A stretch of DNA of 64,000 bases, taken from positions 17,270,430 to 17,334,429 of the forward strand of contig JAQNBH010000002.1 of assembly GCA_028752905.1 (NCBI GenBank), written 5' to 3'. The notes under the pieces are model-generated. The model searched no databases. It was not told the DNA's origin and saw only the letters and a list, made by a program, of their open reading frames with translations. The number at the start of each line of letters is the position of its first letter. Positions within the stretch are counted from its first letter, which is position 1. Shown here in pieces: positions 37,936-49,759 of the stretch. Both the position numbers and the translations under genes were made by a program. Origin of the DNA: Cladorhizidae sp. MBARI D1340-BT2. Its lineage: Eukaryota; Porifera; Demospongiae; Poecilosclerida; Cladorhizidae.

Positions 37936-40110
37936 CCAACACCGCATATTTTCTTTTTCATATTGCAAATCAGCATAATGTCAAGAGTTAAACAGATGTA
38001 GACTTCTCCACGGGGAATCATTTTCTTTTTTCTTTATAGGTAAAAATTGCTGAGGGTATGTACCGGGATAGCTAAAAGGAATAAACAATTGTTACATAGC
38101 TGAGCCAGGGGAGAGTCAGCTTAAGACATCAGGTCTACAAATTTGGTACTTTCTAGCAATGGAAATATATTAGGGCAGGAAGAGTTATGATCAATGCTTA
38201 ACAAATAGCAGCTAGAACCAACAGCAAAGTAGGTGTTTAATAGAGATACCAGATTAATAACTTGACGAGGTATCGTCATGGTGAATGAAAGGAGATTACA
38301 AAACAAGATAATGATTTTTTTTAATAACCACAACAGAAGCCAGATCTGCATTAAGAAGACTTTGAGATAGTGTTATTTTGTCATGAGTAACTGAATATAT
38401 ATTATTATAGCTATGTATATATATTTATATACACATAGCTATACAGCTCTATATAATATACATAAGCCAAGTTGGATGGTGAAATAAAGTTGAAGGAATG
38501 TTGTGTTTGTCAAGCTGAATTAATGAGAGTACTGAATAGAACCAGCAAAAGCCATGCTAGTGCAGAAGAGAGAGAGGGAGGTGAAGACGGATGTCTGGTA
38601 GAATGTCGTTATTGACAACAACCACAAGAGAGTGATCAGAGTAACAAATAGGAGAAGTCCTAGCAATGGAGTGGAATGCCAAAGAAGGAGGGGGTGTGAG
38701 ACAGGATAGAATGTTGTTTGTCAGCAGGAACAGACAAGAGTATTCCTAGCTAAGCTGAAGGAACCAAGATAAGTCCATGTGGGTGAGTGCTTGCTAGAGA
38801 GTCGGACATTTGTAATGAAACTGGCATCAGTGATTCTAAATGATGCACATCCACATCATTTGAATCCACATAACTTTTTGCGATGAAGTTAGCCAGTGAG
38901 CGTCGCCCCCTGGCTAGGAATTTGCTGGTTGTATTAACAACCAGCTGGTGCATCTGCTTAAGTCAATCGTGATCCTTGGGTTCTCCAAAACTTCAAGGTC
39001 GTCAGATTCAGCTCCTTCCATGTCTACAAATAGACTGCCATTGCACTCCTTCTCTAGAACGATGTCTATCACTTGATGGTATACACATCAATGGTTGACT
39101 TCCCTCATGATCAGCTTACAATGGATTACAAAAGCAACGCTTTCAGCGCTCATCCAAAATACTCCACTAATACAGCTCATGTGACCTTCACTTGACATAT
39201 GCTAGCAAAGTCTATTACAGCATCTAAAAAATCTGTAGCTCATACCTCATTATAAAACTCACACAAGCAACTTCTCAGCTAATGATCAATAATAATCAGG
39301 TTAAAAAAAAAATTTTGGCTAGATCATTTGACCTTCATATCAGGAATAATGAGGTGACTCACGTGAGATTGGTAGCTACCCACCACATGATGAGAACCAC
39401 ACCTAGCACGTGAGTGATGCACGTGAATAAAAGTTAAAATGCAATAAACAATATATCTGCACACACACACATGCACAAATAAATAAATAACCCAATTTAT
39501 CCAAATTAATTGGTAATAATTTCAATATATATAATGGGTTTGGGAGAAAAAATTCTATCATGAAGGGTAGAGCATCTCTAGCCCAAAGCCATGATTTTTT
39601 TTTGAAGATGATTATCGAGAAAGTCACAATGTCATTCTTGTTCCATTCCCCCTTAGACAAGTCAATCCAATACATACATTATGTATATATATATAATACA
39701 TACATTATATATTATATATTATATATACATGATACATACATTATATATGTATGGGGAGGGGGGGTGAGAGATAGAGGATGTGTACATTTATAGGTCGAAA
39801 ATAAGACGACTTTAGCATTTTAACATTATTTAGGGCTGCCATGCAGTTTACTACTTTTAGCGAATGATTCAAGAAGTGCTCTAGAGCTAGAATAGGCCAA
39901 AAGCAACAACTAGGAAATTAAGAAGATGCAAAAACTTTATATTTAAATTTATAATTTTGTGATTTTTGATGTTCGTCATTTTGAAATACACAGGGGTTAA
40001 ACTGATATAGGGAGTACTACCACACTCCACCATATTGATAACACTAATACATGTTTAGATAACTGTATTCTCCATGATAAGTTCTTTGTTGTCTTAATAA
40101 ATAAACCAAC
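37936..40110. other. Left arm, no firm gene; ORF islands on the minus strand
   Basis: Minus-strand islands read LFVDMEGAESDDLEVLENPR (about 38980-39060), SLANFIAKSYVDSNDVDVHH (about 38830-38890) and YSDHSLVVVVNNDIL (about 38600-38650). The last resembles the SDHS end of a LINE endonuclease, so a decayed LINE is possible. The mirror region (54300-56450) has indels in these frames. AT-rich stretches lie at 38395-38460 and 39680-39750. A MITE half-copy (TTTTGGCTAGATCATTTGAC) lies near 39310-39350. Confidence 0.35.
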
Positions 40111-40114
40111 AAGT

Positions 40115-40830
40115 GAATATATGAATAAGTAAACAATGTACGACGAACGAATGGACGACCGACGAATGAACAAATAAATGAATGATGAATGAATGAAGGA
40201 ACAACGAATTAACGAACGAACAAATGGACGACGAATGATGAACCAAGAAACAAATGAATGAATGACAAATGAACAAATGAACGAAAGAATGAACAAAAGA
40301 ACAAACGAATGAACAAAAGAACGATGAACGAACGAATGAAAGAACGAACGACAAATGAATAAACAAATGAACGAACGAATGAATAAAAGAATGAACAACA
40401 AATGAATGATGATGGAAAGAATGAACGACGAATGAACAAATGAACAAACGAATGAACAAATGAACAAACGAATGAACAAAAGAACAAATGAACGATGAAC
40501 GAACAAACAAAAGAACGAACGACAAATGAACAAACAAACGACGAATGAATGAACCAATGAACTAACAACGAATGAACGAATGAACGAACGAATAAAAGAA
40601 TGAACAACGAATGAACGAACGGACAAACAAAGGAAAGAACGAACGAATGAACAACAAACAAACGACAAACGAATGAATGAACGAACGAATGAATGAACGA
40701 AAGAATGAATGACGAATGAACGAGAATGAACAAACAAATGAACGAATGAATGAACGACAAATGAACGAACGACAAACGAACCAACCAACCAACAAACAAA
40801 CAAACAATCAAACCAAACAAAAAATCCAAT
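40115..40830. repeat. Tetranucleotide array (GAAT/GAAC/GACA), left arm
   Basis: About 715 bp of GAATGAACGAAC-type sequence, directly abutting the 5' end of the RT element. Its minus strand gives open frames up to 302 codons of S, F, V, H, I and R, which are artefacts. Confidence 0.95.
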
Positions 40831-43640
40831 AAGACGGACGAGGTAACGCGTGGAGTTTGGAATGGGTGCCTTAGGGACTTCTCTCTGACAGCTGCTGGGA
40901 TACATAGGCCGGACCTGTGGACAAGCGCTGCTCGGGTTCTCTTAAACAGCCAGTGGCAAGGCCAGCGAAGACTCAAGAAGCAAGCCAATCAGTACCATGT
41001 CACCCGGACCTTCCCATTGTTCTGACTCTCCTCTGGTTACTCCAGCAGGCCAACACCCCCCTCAGCCTCCTCCAAGATCCATACTTCCAGTCAAGGTTTT
41101 GAAGAGGATCCCTAGGGCTTCCAGGGATCAAGCCAGTATGAAATTGGCCACTATTTTGATGTGTGTAGTTACCATGAATAATTTCACTGCTCGGAAGAAG
41201 TTGTTACACTTCAGTACACAGTGCCTGATGGCACCTACTCATTGTGGCTGGAAATGATCCTTTGCTGCCATGGATAACGGGCAGCTGAGAGAAGAGGAGG
41301 ATCCCTGTATCACTACCCATTCTACTAAGAGGGGTGGGGGAAAACCGAAAGATCCCATGGAGTCCTTAAGCCGCAGGGTTTCAGAGAAATTTGGAAGAAG
41401 GAGATCTCAAGGGAGCATTTCGCCTAGCATGTTCTGAGGACTCTATGGCAGACAGAAGTGCTGAATCCTATGGCCTTGAAAGAGAAGCACCCTCCTTCTC
41501 ATCCAGACTCTTATCCACTAGCCCAAAATATTAATGTGCCTCCACTGTCCATATCTGCAGAGGACATGGCCCAGGCTATCAGGACATTTACAAATGGGTC
41601 TGTTGGAGGGCCAGATGTGACCACAGCATTTGAAAGATATGATCAACTCGCCCAATGCTGAGGTCTCCTCGCTCCTCAATGCCTGGCCTCCTCTGCTTTT
41701 TGGAAGAAAAGTCCCACTAAGTATCCACCCATTCTTTTTCGGAGCTACCCTTGTTGCTCTGGATAAGAAAGGAGGTGGGGTAGGCCCATTGCTGTAAGTT
41801 GTACCCTCCACAAGTTGGTGGCAATGATCGCTGGGAACAAGGTGGTAGAGGACATGGTTCCCTTCAGACTCCCAAGCAGCTGGGTTATGGGATCAGTGGA
41901 GGTGCAGAAGCAGCAGTCCATGGTGCCAGACAATATCTCAGTCAGCTACAGCCAGACCAAGCCCGATTAAACTGGATTTCAGGAACACCTTTAATTCCGT
42001 CCAGACTGGATGTTTGAGGCTGTTGAAGCTCTAGCCCCTAGCATCTACCCTTTTGTTCACTCTGTATAATCCACACCATCTTCTCTTCTCTGGGGGAACA
42101 AAACTACTGATTCATCAGAGGGTGCAGCAGTGGGACGCTTTTGGGTCCCCTCCTCTTTTGCCTGTCTACCCACCATCACCGCACCCTCCTGTCTTCTGAG
42201 TTTTTTGTGATGTACTTGCTTGATATCACACTAGAGGGCCCTATGGAGGAGATTCTGAGAGACTTGGAAGTCATCGAGTCATTGTCAGAGATTGGTTTGA
42301 GCTTGAAAAACAGAGGTCTGAGTTATCTGTAATGAACCAGCGACGAGACAAACCATCATCATGACTCTACCTGGAGCTAGAGTTGTTGACCCTTCATGTG
42401 ATACCTTACTGGGATTTCCTCTTTGGAATGTTGACCGCATTTCAACTGCTCTCAAGGAAAAGCTCAAAGCCGTTGAAGTTATAGGTAGCAGAAGTTATGG
42501 GTAGCAGATTGCAGCACATCACAGCCCATGATGGTATTCTCCTTACGGAACTCCTTTGCCATTTCCAAACTCCTGCACACCCTCACAACTTCTCACTGTT
42601 TCCTCTCCACTGATCTAAATGCCTACGATGTTTTGCTCAAGTCCACAAAGAGTAACGTGTTCAACATTCATTTTGGTGATGAAGATCCAGCATGGTTACA
42701 AGCATCCCTACTTGTTACATATGGTGGTCTTGTGTTCCGGAGTGCAGTGCAGCTTGCTCCTTCTGCCTACCTGGCTTCAGCTGCTGCCTCCTCTAGTCTC
42801 ATTAGCCACATTCTAGCAATACCAACATGCACTTGGGTGATGCTGTTTCATTCTGGTATCAGGGCCATGACAGTCCCCCTCCCACTGGCAATAGAGCTTT
42901 CAGTCAGAAGACCTGGGCCACTTTTGTAGTGACAATCACAGCAAAATCCCTCTTGAAGTGTGCCATGGATGACATGGTGAGAGCCCGTTTATTGGCAGTG
43001 TCCACCAAGGAGTCTGGTGCTTCACTACAAGCTCTCCCTATTTCCAGCTTAGGTCTGGGAATGGACGACAACACTGTGCAAGTTGCTGTGGAGCTTAGAT
43101 TGGGCCCCTCCTTGTGTTGCTCCCACACATGCGATCACTGTGGAACTGAGGTGGACCATCTGGTCACCCTTGGGCTTAGTTGTAAGAAAAGTGAAGGGTG
43201 CCATTACCATCAATGACATTATACACAGAGCTCTGACCACAGCACACATCTCTTCAGGGCTAGAACCATTAGGTCTGAACTGCACAGATAGCAGGTAACC
43301 AGATGGTGCAATGACGATCCCATGGAAGAATAGCAAGCCACTAGTATGGGACGTGACTTGCTCGGACACCTTTGCACAGTCCTACCGATGCTATGCCACC
43401 AATCGTGCTGGAGAGTGGCTGACCTAGCTGAGGAGAGGAAGTCAGCCAAGTACACCACCTTAGGGCCTGGCTATTCCTTCACACCTGTGGCTTTTGAGAC
43501 TTTTGGGGTCATTGGGTAGAGGTCACTGGCCTTTTTGAAGGAGCTAGGCCACAGAGTGAGGCAATGTACTGGAGAGGTGAAGGCGAGAGCATACCTACTT
43601 CAGCATCTCTCTGTAAAGAGGGAATGGTGTTTATAATGGG
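40831..43640 (+). pseudogene. Retrotransposon RT with RLE-like C-terminus, left arm
   Basis: Fragmented across all three plus frames. N-terminal part: RGVWNGCLRDFSLTAAGI (about 40845), then LATI and HFSTQCLMAPTHCGWK (about 41205-41255). RT: SISAEDMAQAIRTFTNG (41550-41600), LGYGISGGAEAAVHGARQYL (about 41880-41940), then the catalytic box as YLLD where the family has YLDD (about 42212). Downstream are SAVQLAPSAYLASAAASSSL (42750-42800), a CCHC-type finger (C-x2-C-x5-H-x7-C, 43125-43185) and an RLE-like motif, PDG..VWDVTC (43310-43365), interrupted by a stop. The finger plus PD...D order recalls site-specific non-LTR elements (R2, R4, Hero type); the clade is my inference. Dead. Confidence 0.75.
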
Positions 43641-43724
43641 GTCAGTGGGGGGCTGGTCAGGACTGGATTTCTTTGATAATTAGATAGCTAGTTAATTCTA
43701 GTTCATTTATTTTAATAAAATAAT

Positions 43725-43815
43725 ACTAAAAAATAAATAAACAATAAATAAATAAACAAACAAACAAACAAACAAACAAACAGACCAACCAACAAACAAA
43801 AACAAAATCAATAAA
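43725..43815. repeat. (AAAC)n/(AATA)n tail of the RT element, left arm
   Basis: Follows the RT element by about 80 bp of 3' UTR. AAACAAACAAAC and AATAAATA units fit a non-LTR 3' tail. Mirror at 50585-50700. Confidence 0.75.
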
Positions 43816-44099
43816 TAAACTCACTTCATATTATGGTGGACAGGCTGAAGGATTTCTCTGCCGATGATCCTAACATAACTCCTTCTCCATTCTGGTACTA
43901 AAAGGGAAGGCCATGCGATTCTATCCATATAGACCAAGCAAGATGGACCCTCCTTTACCAGCTGTTGCTGCTCTACAACCAGACAAGCTCTCTCTCCCTA
44001 TAATACATCCTCCACCACCCTCTCCGCCCTCCACCAACTCCTCCACCACCATTTCCTCCCTCCACTAACAACCCCACCCCCACCCCACCTCCACCATCT

Positions 44100-44391
44100 C
44101 CCAGGATAATGGTATGACTGCACTCTAGGTTTCCTCCAAACACTGCCATAAAGATGTTGTCAAGCTGCTCCTGGAGAGTCATGTTGATGTCACAATAGGT
44201 CTGCACCGAGGTACACATACTTATAAGGGATATCTTAGCGTTCCTATGGTGAGCGACAAACACCAATAGACAGGCATGCACATACCTATACACACATGCT
44301 CCAAGTATGTCTGTTGCTAAATGCTCTCGTTGCTGACATATCTCCTGGTAGATGGTCGAGTGCATTTCCCCGTAGTTGTTGTATGTGATAT
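44100..44391 (-). other. Exon-like ORF at the inner end of the left arm
   Basis: Minus strand. First part (44391 down to about 44295) reads HSTIYQEICQQREHLATDIL. Second part (44200-44100), behind an acceptor ACCTCGGTGCAG, reads TYCDINMTLQEQLDNIFMAV then FGGNLECSHTII. The stretch between them has donor-like GTGTAT and AG|GTATGT. It can also be read as one frame. A G/T-rich low-complexity region follows. The protein is unrecognised. The arm boundary cuts the first part in the right copy. Confidence 0.35.
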
Positions 44392-44394
44392 GCT

Positions 44395-44399
<5 letters not shown>

Positions 44400-44431
<32 letters not shown>

Positions 44432-44505
44432 ACATGCTCACATACACTCACACACAAGCTCACATACACTCACACACACTCACACAAACACTCATACACA
44501 CACAA
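44400..44505. repeat. (CA)n microsatellite at the inner end of the left arm
   Basis: CACACA with CTCA interruptions, immediately inside the palindrome spacer. 44506-45052 shows no gene. Confidence 0.95.
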
Positions 44506-45052
44506 GTAATGAAATTAATATGTGAGTTCGGATTGCGAAGAAAGAAAGAGCAAACATAAGCTGTCTCCCGAGAGATCAAGATGAGACAGACATGCTAATT
44601 GGTGGGACTTTGATGAAGAAACTGAGGAAGATCCATCCACAACAGTCAAAGGAAGTGTGAAATAACACACCATGAGAAACCCACAAGGAGAGTGTTGAGA
44701 ATAATTGAAGAAAGGAAACTACGATGCTGGCTGTAACTCGAGACAAACACAGAAACTGCATCAGTGATGGCCACGTGTGGAGAGAGAGAGGCAACAACAA
44801 AGTGTGTGAACTAATGGAAAGTGAACTGTTTTTTCATTATGTGTGCAAGATGGTCGACATTCAAAAGTTTTCGTTGCTCTAGCTCTTCACTCTCTCTGCT
44901 CTTGTTGCCAATATCTTCTTCCATGGTTCCCTCTTCAAAGCCTTGCCAATTATCATGTCTGCCAGTGTCTATAGATTGGGACAAAACAATTTTATGACAA
45001 ATCATTCAGCCGACATCTTTGGTCTTTCAATGAACATTCAATTGGCAATGAA

Positions 45053-45207
45053 ATTACAATGACCTCAATAACCAGTTGAATTTTACTCTCTCGACATTTC
45101 GACTAGATTCTCTGGCCTTCACCAGGAATAATGATGAAGTCTAGAGCATTTAGTTGAGATGTTGTGAGAGTAAATTTCTAGCTGATTATAGAGAAGGTCA
45201 TTGTAAT
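45053..45207. mobile_element. 155-bp fully palindromic MITE
   Basis: Begins ATTACAATGACC and ends GGTCATTGTAAT. The two halves are imperfect reverse complements over nearly their whole length (GATTCTCTGGCCTTCACC against AATGCTCTAGACTTCATC, reverse-complemented). It is the compact form of the family found expanded at 31606-31922 and 62380-62697, with half-copies near 22115-22185, 39270-39350 and 55140-55215. Confidence 0.85.
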
Positions 45208-45666
45208 AAATAGCAAGTAATCTTTGGTCTTCTTCAAGTTGGTATAGAAATTCATACAGGTCAGGTGACTGGTCAAAACTAACAGAAATATAATCCCCAT
45301 AACTTTTCTCTCTTTCTTCTGTGCAGATAATTTTGCCATCTAATTATTGCTTATTCTGTGTGCTTTAAAATGATATGTTGCTTGTCTCTATAGGTACATT
45401 TTCTTAGAAGCTACATTCAGCAACTTCTCCCTAATGTTCCATGCAAAAGTAAGAGAGATCAGGTCCGATATCTAGGTGAGGATGGCATATATGGCAGCCT
45501 CTCATGCAACAGCAAATTCAGAGCTCACCACATCCCTAGCCTGATCTTGCCACACCTACTTTTATAGTTCACCCAAAACTGTCAACTGTTTAAACATTCG
45601 ATTTCTCATTCTGATTGAGATGGAGTTCAAGCTCTACCTGACTTTACAAATGCACCGAAATGTTCT

Positions 45667-46335
45667 GGTGTTGATTTTGGAGCGCTATAGATCCTGCACA
45701 CTTCACTGTTTGAACTTGATGTTATATCAAAAGATAGCTCTCTCTGTGTGCTCTCTTTTAATACTAAATATATTGCATACTTTAGGTAGTTATTAAGTTA
45801 TTTGCAGTCAAAGTTGGGTTCCTCAGAATCTTGAAGGCCTGAATTTGCTGCAAGTGTGGCTTCTGATAGGAAACTGCTAGACAGTAGAAATTGGTATCTA
45901 TGTCAAGATGACCAACTCTATGAGGATGAATGTTTTGTTATGTGTTTTTAATTTTCTCATTAGGTGCTAAAATGTGAGTAAGTGGTCAAGTCTGGGCGCT
46001 GAATAGATTTTCTCGCACCCGGAAGGAAATTGATTTTTAACTGCATGCTGACCACCTACTTACCTAATGAAAACACTCGTCACCAATATACAAATTTCAA
46101 CTGTCAAGCACTTAAATGTCAGGAGCTCCACTTGCAGCAAATTCTGACCTTCATGTTGAAGATATTTAGTACAATCCTTCAGCTGCAGATAATGTCATAA
46201 CTATGCAAAATATTTTAGTTCCTAAACAGAGCACACCGAGGAGCCTATCTTTTGAGCTTTATAACAAGTGAAGTGTGCAGTCTATGGAGCTATGAAGTCA
46301 TAAGCACAAGATTTTGTTAGCATTTGTGTAAAATA
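45667..46335. mobile_element. Inverted-repeat element of about 670 bp
   Basis: The outer 190 bp on each side are diverged reverse complements. Shared landmarks: CTGCACACTTCACT, TCTGTGTGCTCT on the left with its counterpart on the right, and GAATTTGCTGCAAGTG (45842 on the left; CACTTGCAGCAAATTC at 46129 on the right). No ORF. It is probably a non-autonomous foldback element; a half-copy lies at 17686-17935. Confidence 0.65.
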
Positions 46336-46524
46336 TGGTTCAGTCTCCTCCCCTTCCTGCTTAAGCTCTTATGAAGAGTGTGAGACTAGCCGATCTCCCT
46401 CTAAGCTCTGACGCCAAACTCTTAACAGGAACCCTAGCTTTACCTCAAAGCTCTTAGTAGAGTCCAAATGCTTAACCACACTTAGCTTATCTACAGCCCT
46501 CACTCTTATCTCAAGAGGTGGTGG
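46336..46524. other. Short stretch without features
   Basis: Contains a loose tandem phrase (AGCTCTTA.GA.., AAGCTCTGACG, AAGCTCTTAGTAG) but nothing else. Confidence 0.4.
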
Positions 46525-46799
46525 TCAAATAGTAATAACTTTGTACAACCATTTAACAGTTCTACACACCACTGTGTGCAATATAACTTTTCTAACAGGT
46601 CTAACAGGTTCTCTCTCTCTAACTGAAATTGCAGTTCCTTTTATACACAATCTTTGGATAGTCACAGTATCACTTAAAAACTCCTTCTTTGTCTTTTCTT
46701 GGTCTTGCTGTGATGTTGCATCACTAACTCCAGACCCATCCAAGTCTTCTTGCTGACTGAACTCTTGCCTCATCATTGGTGAGTTGTAATGATCTTCTT

Positions 46800-47270
46800 G
46801 TGACTTTCCTTTCCCACCACTCAGGATAGGGTTTCCTGACATTCCGCATCCTTCCTGGTGAGAATCATGTTCTCTGGAGAGTCCATCAGCATTCAAGTGT
46901 TGTCGACCCGGTTTATGTATGATGGAATGCCTACCTTGCCAGTCTTCCATGAGTATCTCTCAATTGGGACATATGTGTCAACGAATTATGGTCTGTTTCG
47001 ATGGTGAAGGGAACCCCGTCTAAGTACACCCAGAAGTGCTTAGTACCCTCCACTATGGCTAAAGCCTCTTTCTCAATAGTGGAATAGTTGGTCTCTCTGG
47101 CTAACAACTTCCTATGTGCATATGCTATTGGGTGTTCATCCCCAAGTTCATCTTTCTGAGATAACACAAAGCCAATGCCTGTATCAGAAGCATCGGTCTG
47201 AAGAATAAAGGGCTTATCCCATATTGGAGTGTAGATAATAATTGGATAGTGCATCTTTCAACCGTTGGAA
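46800..47270 (-). pseudogene. RNase H of the Gmr1-like element
   Basis: Reads KPFILQTDASDTGIGFVLSQ (catalytic D), HPIAYAHRKLLARETNYSTI, EKEALAIVEGTKHFWVYLDG (catalytic E) and FTIETDHNSLTHM (catalytic D), then a frame change near 46940 to EDWQGRHSIIHKPGRQHLNA with DGLSRE. The sequence after it (46525-46800) is charged and unrecognised. Confidence 0.85.
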
Positions 47271-47299
47271 TGCATCTTGGGTCAGATCATCCCATTCAA

Positions 47300-48302
47300 C
47301 AACATTGGGTCTATCTTTCTTGGTTAGGTGGTTAGGTTAGTCAAGGGTGTTGCGTTGCAAAATTTGGCACAAATCTACACAACCCCGAAAATGCTATCAC
47401 GTCCTTTTTTTTGGTTTTGGGTTGTGTACAGTCTTGTACAGCCCATACTTCAGCTACAAGGGGATGTACTTGGCCCTGCCCCACCTTGTGACCTAAATAT
47501 GTGCATTTATTGCAAGCGAACTTGCACTTCTTTTCCTTGACTGTCAAACCAGCATCCCTCAACCTCTGGAATATATCCTGCAGATGGATCAAGTGTTCGC
47601 TCCACGTGTCACTGTGAATCACCACATCGTCCAGATAGGCTGCTGCATATGAGTGTGTTCCTTTGAGTATCTTGTCCATCAATCATTAGAAAGTCGAGGG
47701 GGCAGCTACCAGTCCAAATGGCATCGTCGTGAATCGGCACTTCCCCTAGGGTGTTATGAATGCTGTTTTGTCTTGGCTCGACTTTGCCACTGGAACTTGC
47801 CAATACCCCTTTGTAAGATCTATACAGCCGTGATATATTTTGCCCAGCCTATATCATCAATCAGATATTCAATTCTGGGTATTGGGTAGAGGTCTGCACG
47901 AATAATCAAATTTAGCTTACGGTCATCCACACACAACCTCTTGCTACCATCCACTAGTACAACTGGGGCGGCCCAGGGACTCTTCGAAGGTGTGATCATT
48001 CCCATTATTAGTAGCGTCTTGACTTCCTTCCACAGATATTCATGGGAGGCATGTGGTAACCGATATGGCGGTAATCTGATGAGACTTCCATCCTCGGTTT
48101 TGATCTCGTGTTCTACGAGGTCTGTCCTCCCAGGATCTCTGATGATATCTGCGAAATCCTCCTTCAGCTCCTGGAGTTGTTTCTCTTGTTGGTGAATGAG
48201 GTTGTGAGTATTCTGCTTTTCTTCCTCTTTGATAGCATCCACTTCAAGGACATGGTCTACCGACAGAAAAACTGTTGGGACCGGTGACTGCCACGCTTTC
48301 AT
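47300..48302 (-). pseudogene. Reverse transcriptase of the Gmr1-like element
   Basis: First segment (47820-48302): QLQELKEDFADIIRDPGRTD, HEIKTEDGSLIRLPPYRLPH, MGMITPSKSPWAAPVVLVDG, DRKLNLIIRADLYPIPRIE. After a break, 47341-47682 has the intact catalytic box AAYLDDVVIHSD, then LTVKEKKCKFACNKCTYLGH and FSGLCRFVPNFA. Missing or shifted between about 47690 and 47815. Confidence 0.85.
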
Positions 48303-48394
48303 CCCATTAATATGGAAGGTTCATTCTGTCCATGATCCAACTCCACTTCATAGGTAACATCTGTGATTTTTTTGGTCATAATCACAGGGCCTCT

Positions 48395-49290
48395 CTATTC
48401 ATTGCAGAGCTTACGAGATCTGAAGACCAGGACGTAGTCCCCAACCTCAAATTGTTGTGGAACCACCTTCTTGTCATGGTAGTACTTCTGTTCATTTTTC
48501 TTTTTTGTTTGATTCATGTAGGCTAGGTCTCGCACTAAAGCCATCTTTTCACGTAGTAGACAAAGGTACTCGATCACCTCTCTTCCACTCTCTTCGTCTT
48601 TCTCAGTCCACAACTGGACTAGTTCGTCCAAGGGGGTCCTCATCGACCATAGAGCAATTTGAAAGGGGAATAGCCTGTCGACTTGTGGGTTGTTCCACAG
48701 TAAGCCCACAGTAGATATGACAGGTATTGGTCCCATTAACTGGTGTTCTTTTCACTTTGCTTCCATTGGAGGGGCTTTATTGTCGCATTGAACCTCTCTA
48801 CCATCCCATCTGTTTGTGGATAGTAGGGTGATGTACTTATCTGGTGTATCCCGGTCAGGGTAACAGAACCTTTTCATGGTCGTCGAGACGAAGTTGGTGC
48901 CATTGTCTGTCAGCATTTCTTTTGGGACTCCCAGTCTTGTGGTCAGCTCGATCAAACACTCTACCACTGACTGTGTAGTTACATTATGTAAGGGAAAAGC
49001 CTCTGGCCATTTAGTGGCATAATCAATAACCACTAACACATATTTGTATCCGTGGCCACTCGTTCAAAGGGTGGCCATATGATCGGTAGAGGTTGTAGGG
49101 GAGCTCTCTTCATAGTCGTGGGGGCAGACCATTGGCATGTGGGACACGAACATCACCCTTCTTTGACATCGGACGTCATCTTTGGCCAGATCACTCTTTG
49201 TCATAAGGTGTCCAGAGTTCATGCCTCAGCAAAATGACCAATCTCAAAACTTTACTCCTGTAACAAGTAGGGATAACCAGTAAGTTTGTT
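48395..49290 (-). pseudogene. Integrase (H2C2, DDE core, C-terminal domain), frameshifted
   Basis: The zinc-binding region (about 49130-49260) has WPKMTSDV and CPTCQW-like sequence. The core follows: VVIDYATKWPEAFPLHNVTT (about 48980-49035) with the first D, then MLTDNGTNFVS (about 48885-48920) with the second. The region of the third acid is frameshifted (48770-48830). The C-terminal part (48395-48736) ends YHDKKVVPQQFEVGDYVLVF. After it, KITDVTYEVELDHG and HINGMKAW-like sequence run straight into the RT domain. Confidence 0.75.
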
Positions 49291-49759
49291 TCGCATACGG
49301 TTTTCTGTTCAGTAATCCCTTCCTCCAACAGAAATCAACATCCTCAGCTCTGTTGGCCTGTCGTCTCCACTCTTCCCATGTGGGGTCAGACAGCTGGTGG
49401 GAACACAACTGAGATGGTAAGATCTGTTTGAGCTGGGTCAGGTCTGCTGCTGGCTTTTGAGGGTTGGTGGTCTGGGTAGAAACAACTTACATGTCACTAT
49501 TAAAATCAAATATTTGACCTAAATTTGGTTCTGTTTCTTGCTCCAGCTCATAGATGATTGCGTCGTCCCTCTCTTGGTCGACTTCCAACTCTCTTTGGTC
49601 TCACTCTATTTTCGTCTGGTAATGACCATAGCTGTGTCGGACATCTGTGCCTGTTCCTCCTTCCTCAGGTTACTCCTTCCCCGAAGTGCTTATTTCAGAA
49701 GCTTCCTGAATCTCGGTTAGTCCTGTCGGAGGAGCATATCGACTAACAGGTGCGATGAT

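Larger units (their letters stand above)
30362..44357 (+). repeat. Left arm of a giant inverted repeat (at least 14 kb)
   Basis: Every landmark in this arm occurs in reverse complement and in mirror order in 50012-64000, at positions summing to about 94.36 kb: GBF1-like exon (30579/63784), MITE (31.6/62.5), telomere-like array (34.3/60.1), TTA array (36.3/58.1), 34-bp minisatellite (37.7/56.8), RT element (40.8-43.7/50.7-53.5). In the 100-bp exon the arms differ at 3 sites, and at 37.1-37.35 kb at about 2%. Microsatellite arrays differ in length. The outer limit is unknown because the partner arm reaches the window edge. Inner similarity stops at 44357. Confidence 0.95.

Noticed and set aside
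39997..40988. Open frames of 259-302 codons on the minus strand (S/F/V/H/I-rich), and 200-269-codon frames at 53389-54391
   Set aside because: They are translations of a GAAT/GAAC tetranucleotide array; all three frames on one strand are open at once, as expected for the repeat.
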